The translations under genes and the position numbers were made by a program. This document shows positions 50,921 to 59,575 of a stretch of DNA of 64,000 nt, one piece after another. The stretch comes from Streptomyces odontomachi. Its GTDB lineage: Bacteria > Actinomycetota > Actinomycetes > Streptomycetales > Streptomycetaceae. The stretch is from NCBI RefSeq assembly GCF_024435355.1, contig NZ_JAMJWG010000019.1, positions 62,001 through 126,000 of the forward strand, in the 5' to 3' direction. The notes under the pieces were generated by a model, which saw only the letters and a list, made by a program, of their open reading frames with translations, did no database searches and was not told the DNA's origin. Position 1 is the first letter of the stretch. Every line of letters begins with the position of its first letter.

Positions 50921-53266
50921 TCAGGCGCGGTGCGCGAGGCCGTCGGTGGGCGAGGGCGGGATCGGCGGCGTGCTGGGCAGCGGCTCGAAGTGCAGGTCGT
51001 CCGCGTGGTTGAGGGGGAACTCGGTGAGGTCCGTGGGGCTGGTGCCGGTGGCGCGTGCATAGGCGCACGCCACAGCGGCGAAGGTGGCGGCCACCCCCAG
51101 CTCGCCCGCGCCGCCGGGGCTGTCGGTCGTCGGCGGCATGACGATCACCTGGAGTTCGGGCGGGGCGTTCCACTGGCGGGTGTAGAAGTAGTTGTCCCAG
51201 CTGCCTTCCAGGAAGTGGCCGTCCTTCAGGTGCAGGCTGGAGCTGAGCGCCAGGGCGATGCCGTCCATGGCGCCGCCCATCATCTGGGCTTCCAGGCCGC
51301 GCGGGTTGACGGGCAGGCCGACGTCGACGGCGACCACGACCTTCGTCACCCGCGGTCCGGCGTAGGCCTCGCCCTCCACCGGGCGGTTCACCGTCTCGGG
51401 CCGGCAGTCGATCTCCACCAGCGCCGCGACCGCGCCCTTGTACTCGGGGTGGAGGGCGATGCCCTGGGCGGTGCCGGCCGGCATCGCACGGCCCCACTGG
51501 CCGACCTCGGCGACCTTGTCGAGGACGGCGCGGTGCCGGTCCTTCTTCAGCAGCCGGCGGCGGAAGGCCAGCGGGTCCTGCCGGGTCTCGTGGGCGAGCC
51601 GGTCCATGACCAGTTCCTGGGCGCACCGCACGTCGGGCGAGTAGATGTTGCGCATGCTGCCGGTGTTGAAGCCGTGGTCGGCCTCGTTCAGCAGCAGGGT
51701 GGTGACGCCGAGGTCGTACGGTATCTCCTGGGTCAGCAGGAAGATCGTCTGCGAGAAGGTCGCGTCGCCGACCGGCAGCCGGGCCGCCGCTGCGGTGATC
51801 ATCTCGCCGAGGCCATGGCCGAACTCGGTGACGACGCTCGTCTGTCGCTGTTCGTAGGTGAGGATCTCGCCCGCCAGCAGGGTGGCGCGGATCCGCGAGG
51901 TGCACATGGGGTGGGTGCGGCCCTGCCGGAAGTCGTCCGTGCGGTGCCACATCAGCTTGACGGGCTTGCCCATCGCCTTCGACACCTGAGCGGCCTCCAG
52001 CGCCGCGTCGGAGAACAGCCGGCGGCCGAAGGAGCCGCCGCCCTCGGTGACATGCACGGTGACGGCGTGTTGCGGCAGGCCGAGCCGGGTGGCGATCTCC
52101 TGCTGGGCCTCGATGGGCGACTTCAGCGGGCTCCAGATCTCGGCGGAGCCGTCGCGGACGTCCGCGACGGCGCAGTTGGGCTCCAGGGCGCTGTTGCTGC
52201 GGAACCTGAAGGTGAAGGACGCGTCGACGGTCTTCGTGAGGATCGGCACCTTCGGCACGACCAGCGGGATCTCGGCCGCCTTCAGTTCCCGTAGCACGCT
52301 GGCGTCCGAGGCCCCTTCGGCGGTGCCCGGGCCCCAGTCGACGTCGAGCGCCCGCACCGCGTCGATGCACTGGCCGAAGGTCTCACCACGCACCGCCACG
52401 CCGGTGGCGACGGTGGCGACATCGGTGATGCCGGGCAGCGCCGCGACCTCGGAGGCGTTGCGCACCGAGCGCACCCTGCCGTTGATGGTGGGCGGGCGGC
52501 AGATCATGGTCGGCAGCGCGCCGGGGACGTCGAGGTCCATGGCGTACTTCTTGCGTCCGGTGACGGCGTCCAGGGCGTCGACGCGGGAGCGCGGGGTGCC
52601 GATCACGGTGAAGTCGGCACGCGCCTTGAGCGTGACCGCGACCTTCTTCGTGGTGTCCTGGGCGGCCTTGGCTGCGAGGGCCCCGTAGTCGATCGTGCGG
52701 CCGGCCGCGCTGGTGATCACGCCCAGGTGGGTGGTCAGGTTCGCGACCTCGTCGCCGAGCTCGATCGCGGCGGCGCGCAGCAGTTGCCCGCGGGCGGTGG
52801 CGGCCGCCACCCGGATCGGGGTGTAGGTCGAGATGGTGGTGTTGGAGCCGCCGGTGAGCTGGTTGAACAGCAGCTCGGGGCGGGCGTTCGCGAGGGACAC
52901 CCGCACCTTCTCCAGGGGCAGGTCGAGTTCCTCGGCGATGAGCATGGCCGTGGAGGTGGTGATGCCCTGCCCGACCTCGGCGCGCGGCAGCGCGAAGGAG
53001 GCGGTGCCGTCCTCGTGGACGGTGACGGTGATCAGGGCGGAGGTCGGCAGGGCCGCGTCGGTGAGCAGGTCGTTCAGGTCGGCGATGTCGGTGACGCCGG
53101 GCGGGGAGGGCAGCGCCTCGGCGGGCGGTGCCGCCGCCGTCGCACCGATCTCCGCTGCGGCCACCAGGGTGGGCGCCGCGAGGAGGAACCCTAGGAAGCT
53201 CCTGCGTTCCAGCCCGCCGGCGCCGCCGTCGATACCGGGCTCGCCCGCCCGCTGCTCGTCTTTCAT
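50921..53266 (-). CDS. Molybdopterin-binding large subunit (IorB-like), Tat-exported
   Basis: A 781-residue molybdopterin-binding subunit. A twin-arginine signal (LERRSFLGFLLAAPTLVAAA) near residues 19-38 indicates export. Mo-cofactor regions include EVGQGITTSTAMLIAEEL, VTVHVTEGGGSFGRRL, FNTGSMRNIYSPDVRCAQELVMDRLAHETRQDPLAFR (partly) and PPTTDSPGGAGELG with the active-site Glu. The ATG at 53266 is preceded by GAGGG. With the small subunit it makes an alpha-beta enzyme like isoquinoline 1-oxidoreductase or a membrane-side aldehyde oxidase. No FAD subunit is present; electrons probably go to a cytochrome or quinone. Confidence 0.88.
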   Translation of the reverse strand: MKDEQRAGEPGIDGGAGGLERRSFLGFLLAAPTLVAAAEIGATAAAPPAEALPSPPGVTDIADLNDLLTDAALPTSALITVTVHEDGTASFALPRAEVGQGITTSTAMLIAEELDLPLEKVRVSLANARPELLFNQLTGGSNTTISTYTPIRVAAATARGQLLRAAAIELGDEVANLTTHLGVITSAAGRTIDYGALAAKAAQDTTKKVAVTLKARADFTVIGTPRSRVDALDAVTGRKKYAMDLDVPGALPTMICRPPTINGRVRSVRNASEVAALPGITDVATVATGVAVRGETFGQCIDAVRALDVDWGPGTAEGASDASVLRELKAAEIPLVVPKVPILTKTVDASFTFRFRSNSALEPNCAVADVRDGSAEIWSPLKSPIEAQQEIATRLGLPQHAVTVHVTEGGGSFGRRLFSDAALEAAQVSKAMGKPVKLMWHRTDDFRQGRTHPMCTSRIRATLLAGEILTYEQRQTSVVTEFGHGLGEMITAAAARLPVGDATFSQTIFLLTQEIPYDLGVTTLLLNEADHGFNTGSMRNIYSPDVRCAQELVMDRLAHETRQDPLAFRRRLLKKDRHRAVLDKVAEVGQWGRAMPAGTAQGIALHPEYKGAVAALVEIDCRPETVNRPVEGEAYAGPRVTKVVVAVDVGLPVNPRGLEAQMMGGAMDGIALALSSSLHLKDGHFLEGSWDNYFYTRQWNAPPELQVIVMPPTTDSPGGAGELGVAATFAAVACAYARATGTSPTDLTEFPLNHADDLHFEPLPSTPPIPPSPTDGLAHRA

Positions 53267-53468
53267 TCCGCTGCCCTCGCCTCGTCCGGAACGCCCCTCG
53301 TCCGCCTTCGCGGTGGCCCGCCGCGGACGGACCAGGGGCGAAGAGGTGGGCATCATGGATTCATGCGGAGATCACAATAGATAACTTTGCGTGGCGGGGA
53401 ACCCCTCGGAACGGCCCGATTCCGGCCGGCGGCCCCGAGGACGACGGACCGTTTCCGCGGCCACCGGC

Positions 53469-53945
53469 TCAACTGCCGGTCACCGCTTCCTCGTAGGCGA
53501 GCAGGGTGTCGACGAACATCCGGCGTTGCTCGGGGGTGAGCGGATCCAGCGCACGCGCCCAGGCCGTCGCGCCCCCCGCCAGCCAGTCCTCGATGGGTTG
53601 CCGCATGCCGTCGGTGACGCTGATGATGCGCCGGCGCCGGTCCGACGCGTCCTCGCGCCGCTCCAGGACACCCTGCCGGCTGAGGTCCGAGACCATCAGG
53701 CTCACGGTCGTCGGCGCCACCTCCAGGCGGACGGCCATCTCGTTGACGGTCATCGGCCCGTCGAAGAGCAGATACGACAACAGCGACAGGTGCCGGGGCG
53801 CGAGCGAGCGCAGCTCCTCCGGAGGCCGCAGCCGCTTCGCCCGGCCGACCAGCCGGGGCATGAGCAGCAGCAGGGCACGCACCGCGTCGTCGACATCGAG
53901 CCCCGTGCCCGTCGGGCCGCCTCGCCGCCTGCCGCTGGATGACAT
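53469..53945 (-). CDS. MarR-family regulator
   Basis: A 158-residue winged-helix regulator. The DNA-binding part reads MTVNEMAVRLEVAPTTVSLMVSDLSRQGVLERREDASDRRRRIISVT with the MarR wing DxxDRR. Start ATG 53945 follows GGGAGAG. It is divergent from a tautomerase gene and upstream of the molybdoenzyme on the same strand, so it may control either or both. Confidence 0.88.
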   Translation of the reverse strand: MSSSGRRRGGPTGTGLDVDDAVRALLLLMPRLVGRAKRLRPPEELRSLAPRHLSLLSYLLFDGPMTVNEMAVRLEVAPTTVSLMVSDLSRQGVLERREDASDRRRRIISVTDGMRQPIEDWLAGGATAWARALDPLTPEQRRMFVDTLLAYEEAVTGS

Positions 53946-53984
53946 CGGCCACTCTCCCAGTTTTTCTTTGGTTACAAATATGCT

Positions 53985-53999
53985 TTGCTTGAAAAGCAA
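53985..53999. promoter_or_regulatory. MarR-type operator
   Basis: TTGCTT-GAA-AAGCAA is a perfect 6-bp inverted repeat in the AT-rich divergent region between the MarR and tautomerase genes. This pattern is typical of MarR/OhrR sites, so autoregulation and control of the tautomerase are likely. Confidence 0.65.
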
Positions 54000-54083
54000 T
54001 TCTTGGTGGTGGGGCGCCACACGCCCACCACTGCTCCCGCGCGCCCATCCGGCCCGCCACCCACCCGTCGAACGGAGCCCACC

Positions 54084-54467
54084 ATGCCGCACTTCACCGT
54101 CCAGATCTGCGAAGAAGCCCTCGACACCGAGGTCGAACGGGGCCTCATCAAGGCGCTCACCGGCACCATCGGCGCCGTCTTCGGCGCCCGGGCCCAGGCG
54201 CTCGTGCCGGTCGTCGAGTTGGTCGGCATCCCCGGGCGGCGCTGGGGCGTCGGCGGCGAGCCGACCGCCGGCGGTACCCCCGCCCCCGTGGTGACGCTCG
54301 GCCTGCGCGAACGTGCGCTCAGCCTGCCGGACGCACCGGCGCAGCTGATCGGCGCCATCACGGACGCCGTGGCCGGGGTCCTGGGCACGTCCGTGCGCGC
54401 CCGCACCACCGTCGTACTCGCCGGGGTGCCGGCCGGCCGCTCCGGGGTGGGCGGCGAGGTGGTGTGA
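54084..54467 (+). CDS. Tautomerase / MIF-fold protein
   Basis: A 127-residue protein starting MPHFTVQI, so Pro is the first residue after Met removal, as in 4-oxalocrotonate tautomerases. The beta-alpha-beta pattern is repeated (ALDTEVERGLIKALTGTIGAVFGA, then LPDAPAQLIGAITDAVAGVLG), consistent with a double-unit tautomerase. GGAG lies 7 bases before the ATG. It is divergent from MarR. It probably isomerises an enol/keto aromatic-degradation intermediate. Confidence 0.72.
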   Translation: MPHFTVQICEEALDTEVERGLIKALTGTIGAVFGARAQALVPVVELVGIPGRRWGVGGEPTAGGTPAPVVTLGLRERALSLPDAPAQLIGAITDAVAGVLGTSVRARTTVVLAGVPAGRSGVGGEVV

Positions 54468-54508
54468 GGTCGGCCGGGCCAGGCCCGCTGCCCCGCCGGC
54501 CCGCATGT

Positions 54509-54536
54509 GCGCCTACCGGGTCGCCCGGGTGGGCGC
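54509..54536. terminator. Hairpin between convergent tautomerase and VOC genes
   Basis: GCGCCTACC (54509-54517) pairs with GGTGGGCGC (54528-54536) including one G-U pair, and the loop GGGTCGCCC can pair further. It lies between the two facing stop codons. Confidence 0.5.
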
Positions 54537-54542
54537 GCGGGT

Positions 54543-55385
54543 TCATCCGCGGTGCGGCCGGGCCAGGTCGGCGATCACCCGGTCCTGGTCGGCGACCAGA
54601 TCCGCGGTCCGGCCGGCGCGCCAGGCGACGCTGCGGCCGCCGGCCCGGAGCAGCGCGGTACGGGTCGCGCCGGGGTCGGCGGTGTCGACGCCGATCGCCC
54701 TGATGCCGAGCAGGTCGGGCTCCGGCCGCCAGGGGCTGGGCGTGGTGTCGACGTCGAAGCTGAAGACCTCCAGCACGGTACTGCCGGCGCGGAAGTAGGT
54801 GATGAGGAAGCCGCGTTCGTCCGTGCCGCGCCGATCCAGCTGGCCGACCACGGGGATGCCGAGGGTGTCGCGGTAGTAGGCGAGCGCCCGGTCGACGTCG
54901 GAGACGGTGACCGCGACATGGTCCAGGCGCGGCTCGCCGTCCCAGCCGGCGCCCAGGCCGGCCTCCTCTTCCGCGGCCAACTCGGGCGACCACAGCGGCT
55001 GGTACCGGATCGGTCCGGCGACGAACTCCAGGTGCGTGCCGTCCGGATCGGCGAAGAACGCCAGCCGCACTCCACCGAAGGCGTCGAGCGGCTGGAGGCG
55101 GATCTCGACCCCGGCCTCGACCAGCCGCGCGATACGGGAGTCGACCTCGTCGACCTTGAACCCGACGTGCCGGAAGCCGCACTGGAGGTCATCGCCGTCC
55201 CAGCCGCTCGGTGTGCCGTCCGGTCCCGTCTCGACCAGCTTCACGCGGGCCGCGCCGGCCTGCATCAGCAGGGTGTCACCGCCGCTCTCGGCGGCGACCG
55301 GCGTGAAGCCCAGCAGTCCCCCGTAGAACTCCTGGGAGCGGGTGAGGTCGCGCACCCCGATCTCGACGTGTGACATGACGGCCAT
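54543..55385 (-). CDS. Two-domain VOC (glyoxalase/dioxygenase-fold) protein
   Basis: A 280-residue protein with two VOC modules. The first has SHVEIGVRDLTRSQEFYGGLLGF, FRHVGFKVDEVDS and DPDGTHLEFV. The second has LDHVAVTVSDVDRALAYYRDTLG and STVLEVFSF. Metal-ligand positions (His, His, Glu) are present in the right spacing, as in extradiol dioxygenases such as catechol 2,3-dioxygenase. ATG 55385 has GGAGAGGG upstream. The nearby tautomerase and molybdenum hydroxylase make an aromatic-compound pathway possible, though VOC proteins also act in resistance. Confidence 0.8.
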   Translation of the reverse strand: MAVMSHVEIGVRDLTRSQEFYGGLLGFTPVAAESGGDTLLMQAGAARVKLVETGPDGTPSGWDGDDLQCGFRHVGFKVDEVDSRIARLVEAGVEIRLQPLDAFGGVRLAFFADPDGTHLEFVAGPIRYQPLWSPELAAEEEAGLGAGWDGEPRLDHVAVTVSDVDRALAYYRDTLGIPVVGQLDRRGTDERGFLITYFRAGSTVLEVFSFDVDTTPSPWRPEPDLLGIRAIGVDTADPGATRTALLRAGGRSVAWRAGRTADLVADQDRVIADLARPHRG

Positions 55386-55482
55386 GGCGGGTCCCTCTCC
55401 GCTGGGATTCGGATGTGGTCGGCCGGCCTGCGGGCGACGGCCGGAGGCGGCTTCAGGCGGTGCGTGCCTCGGGTGGCGGCGG

Positions 55483-56037
55483 TCAGCCGCCCAGGTGCTC
55501 CAGGACCTCGGCGCCCGGCAGTTCGGCCAGCGCCTTGCCGGGCACGATGAGCTTGCCGCGCCGTGCGCCGCTGCCGATCACCACGTGCGGCAGGTCGACG
55601 ACCGCGGAGTCCACCAGCAGCGGCCAGCCCGCCGGCAGGCCGATCGGGGTGATACCGCCGTACTCCATGCCGGTCTCGCCGGTGGCGGTGTCCATCGGCG
55701 CGAACGACGCCTTGCGGACGCCCAGGTGACGGCGCACCACGCCGTTGACGTCCAGCCGCGTGGTGGACGGTACGACGCACGCGGCCAGGCTGGTGGCGCC
55801 GCCCCGCTTGCCGGCCACCACCACGCAGTTCGCCGAGCTCGCCAACAGCTCGGGCCCGTAGTGCTCGACGAAGGTCGCGGTGTCGGCCCACTCCGGCTCG
55901 GTGTCGACGAGGAGCAACTGCTCGGCGGGGACACTGCCGCGCCAGTGGCGCACGGCTTCGGCGACCGGGCCCACCAGACGGTCCAGGCACTCGGGAACGG
56001 GGATGGCGTCGGCGAAGTTTCCGAGGGGTGCACGCAT
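55483..56037 (-). CDS. YbaK/ProX-type aminoacyl-tRNA deacylase-like protein
   Basis: A 184-residue YbaK-domain protein. Family landmarks are ANCVVVAGKRGG, VVPSTTRLDVNGVVRRHLGVRKASFAP, TGMEYGGITPIGLP and VVIGSGARRGKLIVPGKAL, including the conserved GGITP and the Lys of the core. Such proteins hydrolyse mischarged tRNAs. Start ATG 56037. It lies 17 bp downstream of the XRE-cupin gene on the same strand and may be co-transcribed. Confidence 0.83.
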   Translation of the reverse strand: MRAPLGNFADAIPVPECLDRLVGPVAEAVRHWRGSVPAEQLLLVDTEPEWADTATFVEHYGPELLASSANCVVVAGKRGGATSLAACVVPSTTRLDVNGVVRRHLGVRKASFAPMDTATGETGMEYGGITPIGLPAGWPLLVDSAVVDLPHVVIGSGARRGKLIVPGKALAELPGAEVLEHLGG

Positions 56038-56053
56038 GGCGGCACGCTAACAG

Positions 56054-56626
56054 TCAGGGCGGCGGCGGCACCGACACGGCCATCGTCATCCGCATCGGCT
56101 CCGTGCCGTCGTTGCGGTAGTCGTGCGGCACATGGGACTCGAAGGTGGCGGAGGTGCCTTCCGGCACCGCGTGCTCCACGCCGTCGACGACGAGGGTGAG
56201 CGTGCCCTGCTGTACCTGCAGCAACTCGACGGTGCCCACCGGGTGCGGGTCGGACGTGCTGCCGTCGCCGGGCATCAGCAGCCAGGACCACAGCTCCAGC
56301 GGGCCGCGCTTCTCCGCGCCCACCAGCAGCGTGGCACGGCTGCCCTTCGGGGTCGACCACATGACCACCGCCTGGCCCTGGGGGACCAGGCGGACCTGCG
56401 GTCCCTGCTCGTAGTCGAGCAGTGTGGTGATGCTGATGCCGAGCGCGTCGGCGAGTTTGACGGTGGTGCCCACGCTCGGGTTGGTGCGGGCCTGCTCGAT
56501 CTGGATGATCATGCCGCGGCTGACTCCCGCACGTGCGGCGAGCGCGTCCAGGGTGAAGCCACGCTCACCCCGCCAGCGCTTGAGATTGCGCGCCAGCGAC
56601 TGCGTGAGCTGATCGAGGTCCGACAC
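56054..56626 (-). CDS. XRE-family regulator with cupin domain
   Basis: A 190-residue regulator with an N-terminal helix-turn-helix (RGFTLDALAARAGVSRGMIIQIEQARTNPSVGTTVKLADALG) and a C-terminal cupin (HPVGTVELLQVQQGTLTLVVDG, SHVPHDYRN). The start is GTG 56626. It is divergent from an EamA exporter, a common pairing in which the cupin regulator controls the exporter in response to an amino acid or amine. Confidence 0.9.
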   Translation of the reverse strand: MSDLDQLTQSLARNLKRWRGERGFTLDALAARAGVSRGMIIQIEQARTNPSVGTTVKLADALGISITTLLDYEQGPQVRLVPQGQAVVMWSTPKGSRATLLVGAEKRGPLELWSWLLMPGDGSTSDPHPVGTVELLQVQQGTLTLVVDGVEHAVPEGTSATFESHVPHDYRNDGTEPMRMTMAVSVPPPP

Positions 56627-56652
56627 GTCCCGTCCAATATTTTGAATGCTAG

Positions 56653-56670
56653 AGTGCAGTTTAATGCACT
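56653..56670. promoter_or_regulatory. Inverted repeat in the XRE-cupin / EamA divergon
   Basis: AGTGCA-GTTTAA-TGCACT (56653-56670) is a perfect 6-bp inverted repeat with a 6-base spacer in an AT-rich 99-bp divergent region. A related half-site TAGTGC follows at 56677-56682. It is the best candidate operator for the XRE-cupin protein. Confidence 0.55.
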
Positions 56671-56725
56671 ACCGTCTAGTGCGCTCGTGATCCACCGCAC
56701 TGTACTGCTTCTGTGAGGACCCCCC

Positions 56726-57592
56726 ATGACCGCACTCTTCGCCCTGGCCACCAGCCTGCTCTGGGGGTTGGCCGACTTCGGCGGCGGGATGCTCACCCGG
56801 CGGTTTCCCGCACTCACCGTGGTCGTCGTCTCGCAGACGATTGCGGCCGTGGTGCTCGGCGTGGTGGTGACCGTCGCGGGCGGCTGGGGCGACACCAGCC
56901 CGCGCCTGTGGTTCGCGGTGGCCGCGGGCGCGGTCGGCCCGGTCGCCATGCTCGCCTTCTACAAGGCACTGGCCCTCGGTCCCATGGGAGTCGTCTCCCC
57001 GCTCGGCTCGCTCGGCGTCGCCGTGCCGGTGGCGCTGGGTCTCGTGCTCGGCGAGCGGCCGGGCCTCGCCCAGGTCGCCGGCATCGCGGTGGCGGTGGCG
57101 GGCGTCGTGCTGGCCGGTGGCCCGCAGTGGCGCGGTGCGCCGGTGCAACGCCGGGCCATCGCCCTCACCCTGCTCGCCGCGGTCGGCTTCGGTGCGGTGA
57201 TGGCCTTGATCTCCGAGGCCTCGACGAGCGTGCCGGGCCTGTTCCTCGCCCTGTTCGTACAGCGGGTGACCAACGTCGCGGTGGGTGGCGCGGCGCTGGT
57301 CCGGTCGGTGCGCCGCGGAAACCCCGCGCTCCCCTCGGATGTCACCGCGCACGCTCTGTGGAGCACGATGCCCGCGCTCACCTTCGTCGGTCTCGCCGAC
57401 GTCGCGGCCAACGGCACGTACGCGGTCGCCGCCCAGCACGGCCCGGTCACCGTGGCGGCGGTGCTCGCCTCGCTGTATCCGGTGGTGACGGCGCTCGCCG
57501 CACGCGGGGTGCTCAGCGAGCGGCTGCGCGGCGTCCAGGCGGCGGGGGCCGGGCTCGCCCTCGTCGGCGCGGTCCTGCTGGCCTCGGGCTGA
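56726..57592 (+). CDS. EamA/DMT-family transporter
   Basis: A 288-residue, ten-helix drug/metabolite transporter made of two EamA repeats. Visible landmarks are SLLWGLADFGGG at the start, YKALALGPMGVVSPLGSLGVAVPVALGL ending repeat 1 and the equivalent YAVAAQHGPVTVAAVLASLYPVVTALAARGVLSERL in repeat 2. It probably exports a small metabolite and is likely controlled by the divergent XRE-cupin regulator. Confidence 0.9.
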   Translation: MTALFALATSLLWGLADFGGGMLTRRFPALTVVVVSQTIAAVVLGVVVTVAGGWGDTSPRLWFAVAAGAVGPVAMLAFYKALALGPMGVVSPLGSLGVAVPVALGLVLGERPGLAQVAGIAVAVAGVVLAGGPQWRGAPVQRRAIALTLLAAVGFGAVMALISEASTSVPGLFLALFVQRVTNVAVGGAALVRSVRRGNPALPSDVTAHALWSTMPALTFVGLADVAANGTYAVAAQHGPVTVAAVLASLYPVVTALAARGVLSERLRGVQAAGAGLALVGAVLLASG

Positions 57593-57652
57593 CCCGCGGC
57601 ACGGCGGTTCAGGATTGACGTACGCAGCTTCCGAACTCCGGAGCCCCGTACA

Positions 57653-58687
57653 TCAGGCGCTGGGCCTGCCCTCCTCCGTCGCCACCAAGCGATCGGCGCC
57701 CCTGCCCGTGTCGTGCTCCGGGCGGTCGGTGTCCTGCCGGGCGACACCGGTCACGGCCTGCTCCAGTGCCGGCGGTGCGCCGCGCTCCCCGGCCGGGTCG
57801 AGTCGCCCTGCCACGGCCCGTTTTCCCGCGCCGCCGCGTTCCTGCCACCCGGCCGCGTCCGTCGCATCGCCCCCGGTGCGTGCAGCACCGTCGTCGCCGG
57901 CCAGGGGCACGGGGTCGGCCGCCGCGCGTCGGGCCTCCTCGGCGGCCGCCTCCTCCTGCCGCACCCGTTCCAGCAGTTCCTCGACGGTCATGCCGTCCGG
58001 GATCGGTTCGGGCGCGGGGGTGCGCAGGGGCGGCTGCCAGCCGGTGTCGGGGCACCAGCGGCGCACCACCCGGGCCGGCGCCCCGGCGACCACGCAGTGG
58101 TCCGGCACCCTGCCACGCACCACCGAGCCCGCGGCGACGACCACGTTCCGCCCCAGCACCGCACCGGGCAGGATCACCGCCCCGGTGCCGATCCAGCAGC
58201 CGGGCCCGATCTCCACCGGCGCCTTGCGGGGCCACTGACGGCCGATCGGCTCGTCCGGGTCGTCGTAGGAGTGGTTCATCGACGTGACGTACACGTACGG
58301 GCCGAAGTAGCAGTCGGCGCCGATGGTGACCTTGGTGTAGGCGATCACATGGCTGCCGCGCCCCAGCACCACACCGTCGCCGATCCGCAGCAGCGGGTCG
58401 GGACCGAGGTCGAAGCCGGGTCCGAGACCGGCGGTGAGGGTGACCTGCTCGGCGATGATGCAGTGCCCGCCGAGCCGGATCCACTGCTCGCCGAAGACCG
58501 TGCCCTGCGGGAACGCCAGCAGGGTGCCGTCGCCGATCGCGCCGAACCGCAGCCGCCCGGGATGTTCCCTGGTCACCGTGCCCGCCCGCCGCGCCCATGC
58601 CCAGCCGGCATGGACGAGGAACTGCGTGAGGCGGCGCCACCACGTCGTCGGGGACGAGAACAGCTTCTTGCTCTTCGGCACCCGCAC
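57653..58687 (-). CDS. Left-handed beta-helix acyltransferase
   Basis: About 344 residues. Hexapeptide repeats run through residues 50-205 (IRLGGHCIIAEQVTL, IGDGVVLGRGSHVIA, VTIGADCYFGPYVYV, IGPGCWIGTGAVIL, VLGRNVVVAAGSVV), with the catalytic His in TSMNHSYDD. Members acetylate sugars or antibiotics. A charged, Ala-rich disordered tail of about 110 residues follows. The start (GTG 58687 or GTG 58681) lacks a clear ribosome-binding site and is uncertain. Confidence 0.8.
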   Translation of the reverse strand: MRVPKSKKLFSSPTTWWRRLTQFLVHAGWAWARRAGTVTREHPGRLRFGAIGDGTLLAFPQGTVFGEQWIRLGGHCIIAEQVTLTAGLGPGFDLGPDPLLRIGDGVVLGRGSHVIAYTKVTIGADCYFGPYVYVTSMNHSYDDPDEPIGRQWPRKAPVEIGPGCWIGTGAVILPGAVLGRNVVVAAGSVVRGRVPDHCVVAGAPARVVRRWCPDTGWQPPLRTPAPEPIPDGMTVEELLERVRQEEAAAEEARRAAADPVPLAGDDGAARTGGDATDAAGWQERGGAGKRAVAGRLDPAGERGAPPALEQAVTGVARQDTDRPEHDTGRGADRLVATEEGRPSA

Positions 58688-58821
58688 ACCGTACTCAGCA
58701 CCGCCCCCGTCACCGCGGTCACCCCGCGATCTTCCCCACCCGATGCCACCCGGTACCCGCACCCTGCGCGCCCCGCCCCGTGTACCCCACGCTGCCAGCG
58801 GGTGCGGCGCATCGCTTAGCC

Positions 58822-58839
58822 TGCGGACACTGCGGACAC
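58822..58839. repeat. 9-bp tandem duplication
   Basis: TGCGGACAC occurs twice in tandem in the 284-bp divergent region between the acyltransferase and the carbonic anhydrase, just after a TAGCCT hexamer. It could be a direct-repeat regulatory site; otherwise the region shows nothing clear. Confidence 0.35.
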
Positions 58840-58971
58840 ATCGCCTGGCTTGCGGATCACCCGGTGAGCCCGGTCAGCGGGCGGTCGCCGGCCGGGCCGT
58901 CGGCCGGGCCCTGAAGGAAACGCGGCATCTGCCGCCCCGGGGACGCAGCCATGACACAGCAAGGAGGCCCG

Positions 58972-59517
58972 ATGGCCGAGGGAGCACTGATCAGCGCGGT
59001 GGGCGGCAAGGAGCCGGCCGTCGACGAGGGGGCGTTCGTGGCGCCCATGTCCGTGGTGATCGGCGAGGTGACGGTGCGGGCGGGCGCCAGCGTCTGGTAC
59101 GGCGCGGTGTTGCGCGCCGACTGCGCCCCGATCGTGCTCGGCGCGGACAGCAACGTTCAGGACAACGCGACCGTGCACGCCGACCCCGGTTTCCCGGTCA
59201 GCATCGGCGAGCGGGTGTCGATCGGCCACAACGCGGTCCTGCACGGCTGCACGGTCGAGCCCGACTCCCTGATCGGGATGGGGGCCACCGTGCTCAACGG
59301 CGCGGTGATCGGTGCCGGCTCCCTGGTCGCCGCGCAGGCACTGGTGCCCCAGGGCATGCAGGTGCCGCCGGGGTCCCTGGTGGCGGGTGTGCCCGCGAAG
59401 GTGCGCCGGCAGCTGACGGAGGAGGAGCGTGCGGGTCTCGTCCTGAACGGCACGGTGTACACGGAGCTGGCCAGGACGCACAGCGCCGCACACGAGGACG
59501 ATCCCGGCGCGGCGTAA
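58972..59517 (+). CDS. Gamma-class carbonic anhydrase family protein
   Basis: A 181-residue left-handed beta-helix protein. Three zinc-ligand His are visible: one in NATVHADPG and two in SIGHNAVLHGC. The helix ends in LVAGVPAKVRRQL and a C-terminal helix. I chose ATG 58972 because AAGGAGG lies 4 bases upstream; ATG 58951 would encode that site. Activity as a carbonic anhydrase is plausible but many family members are uncharacterised. Confidence 0.87.
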   Translation: MAEGALISAVGGKEPAVDEGAFVAPMSVVIGEVTVRAGASVWYGAVLRADCAPIVLGADSNVQDNATVHADPGFPVSIGERVSIGHNAVLHGCTVEPDSLIGMGATVLNGAVIGAGSLVAAQALVPQGMQVPPGSLVAGVPAKVRRQLTEEERAGLVLNGTVYTELARTHSAAHEDDPGAA

Positions 59518-59538
59518 CGCACTGCACTGCCTACTCTC

Positions 59539-59566
59539 GACGGGCCCGGTCCCGGCGGGGCCCGTC
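59539..59566. terminator. Hairpin between convergent carbonic anhydrase and DedA genes
   Basis: GACGGGCCC (59539-59547) and GGGCCCGTC (59558-59566) form a perfect 9-bp stem 22 bp after one stop and 10 bp before the other. Confidence 0.65.
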
Positions 59567-59575
59567 TCGACGGGC

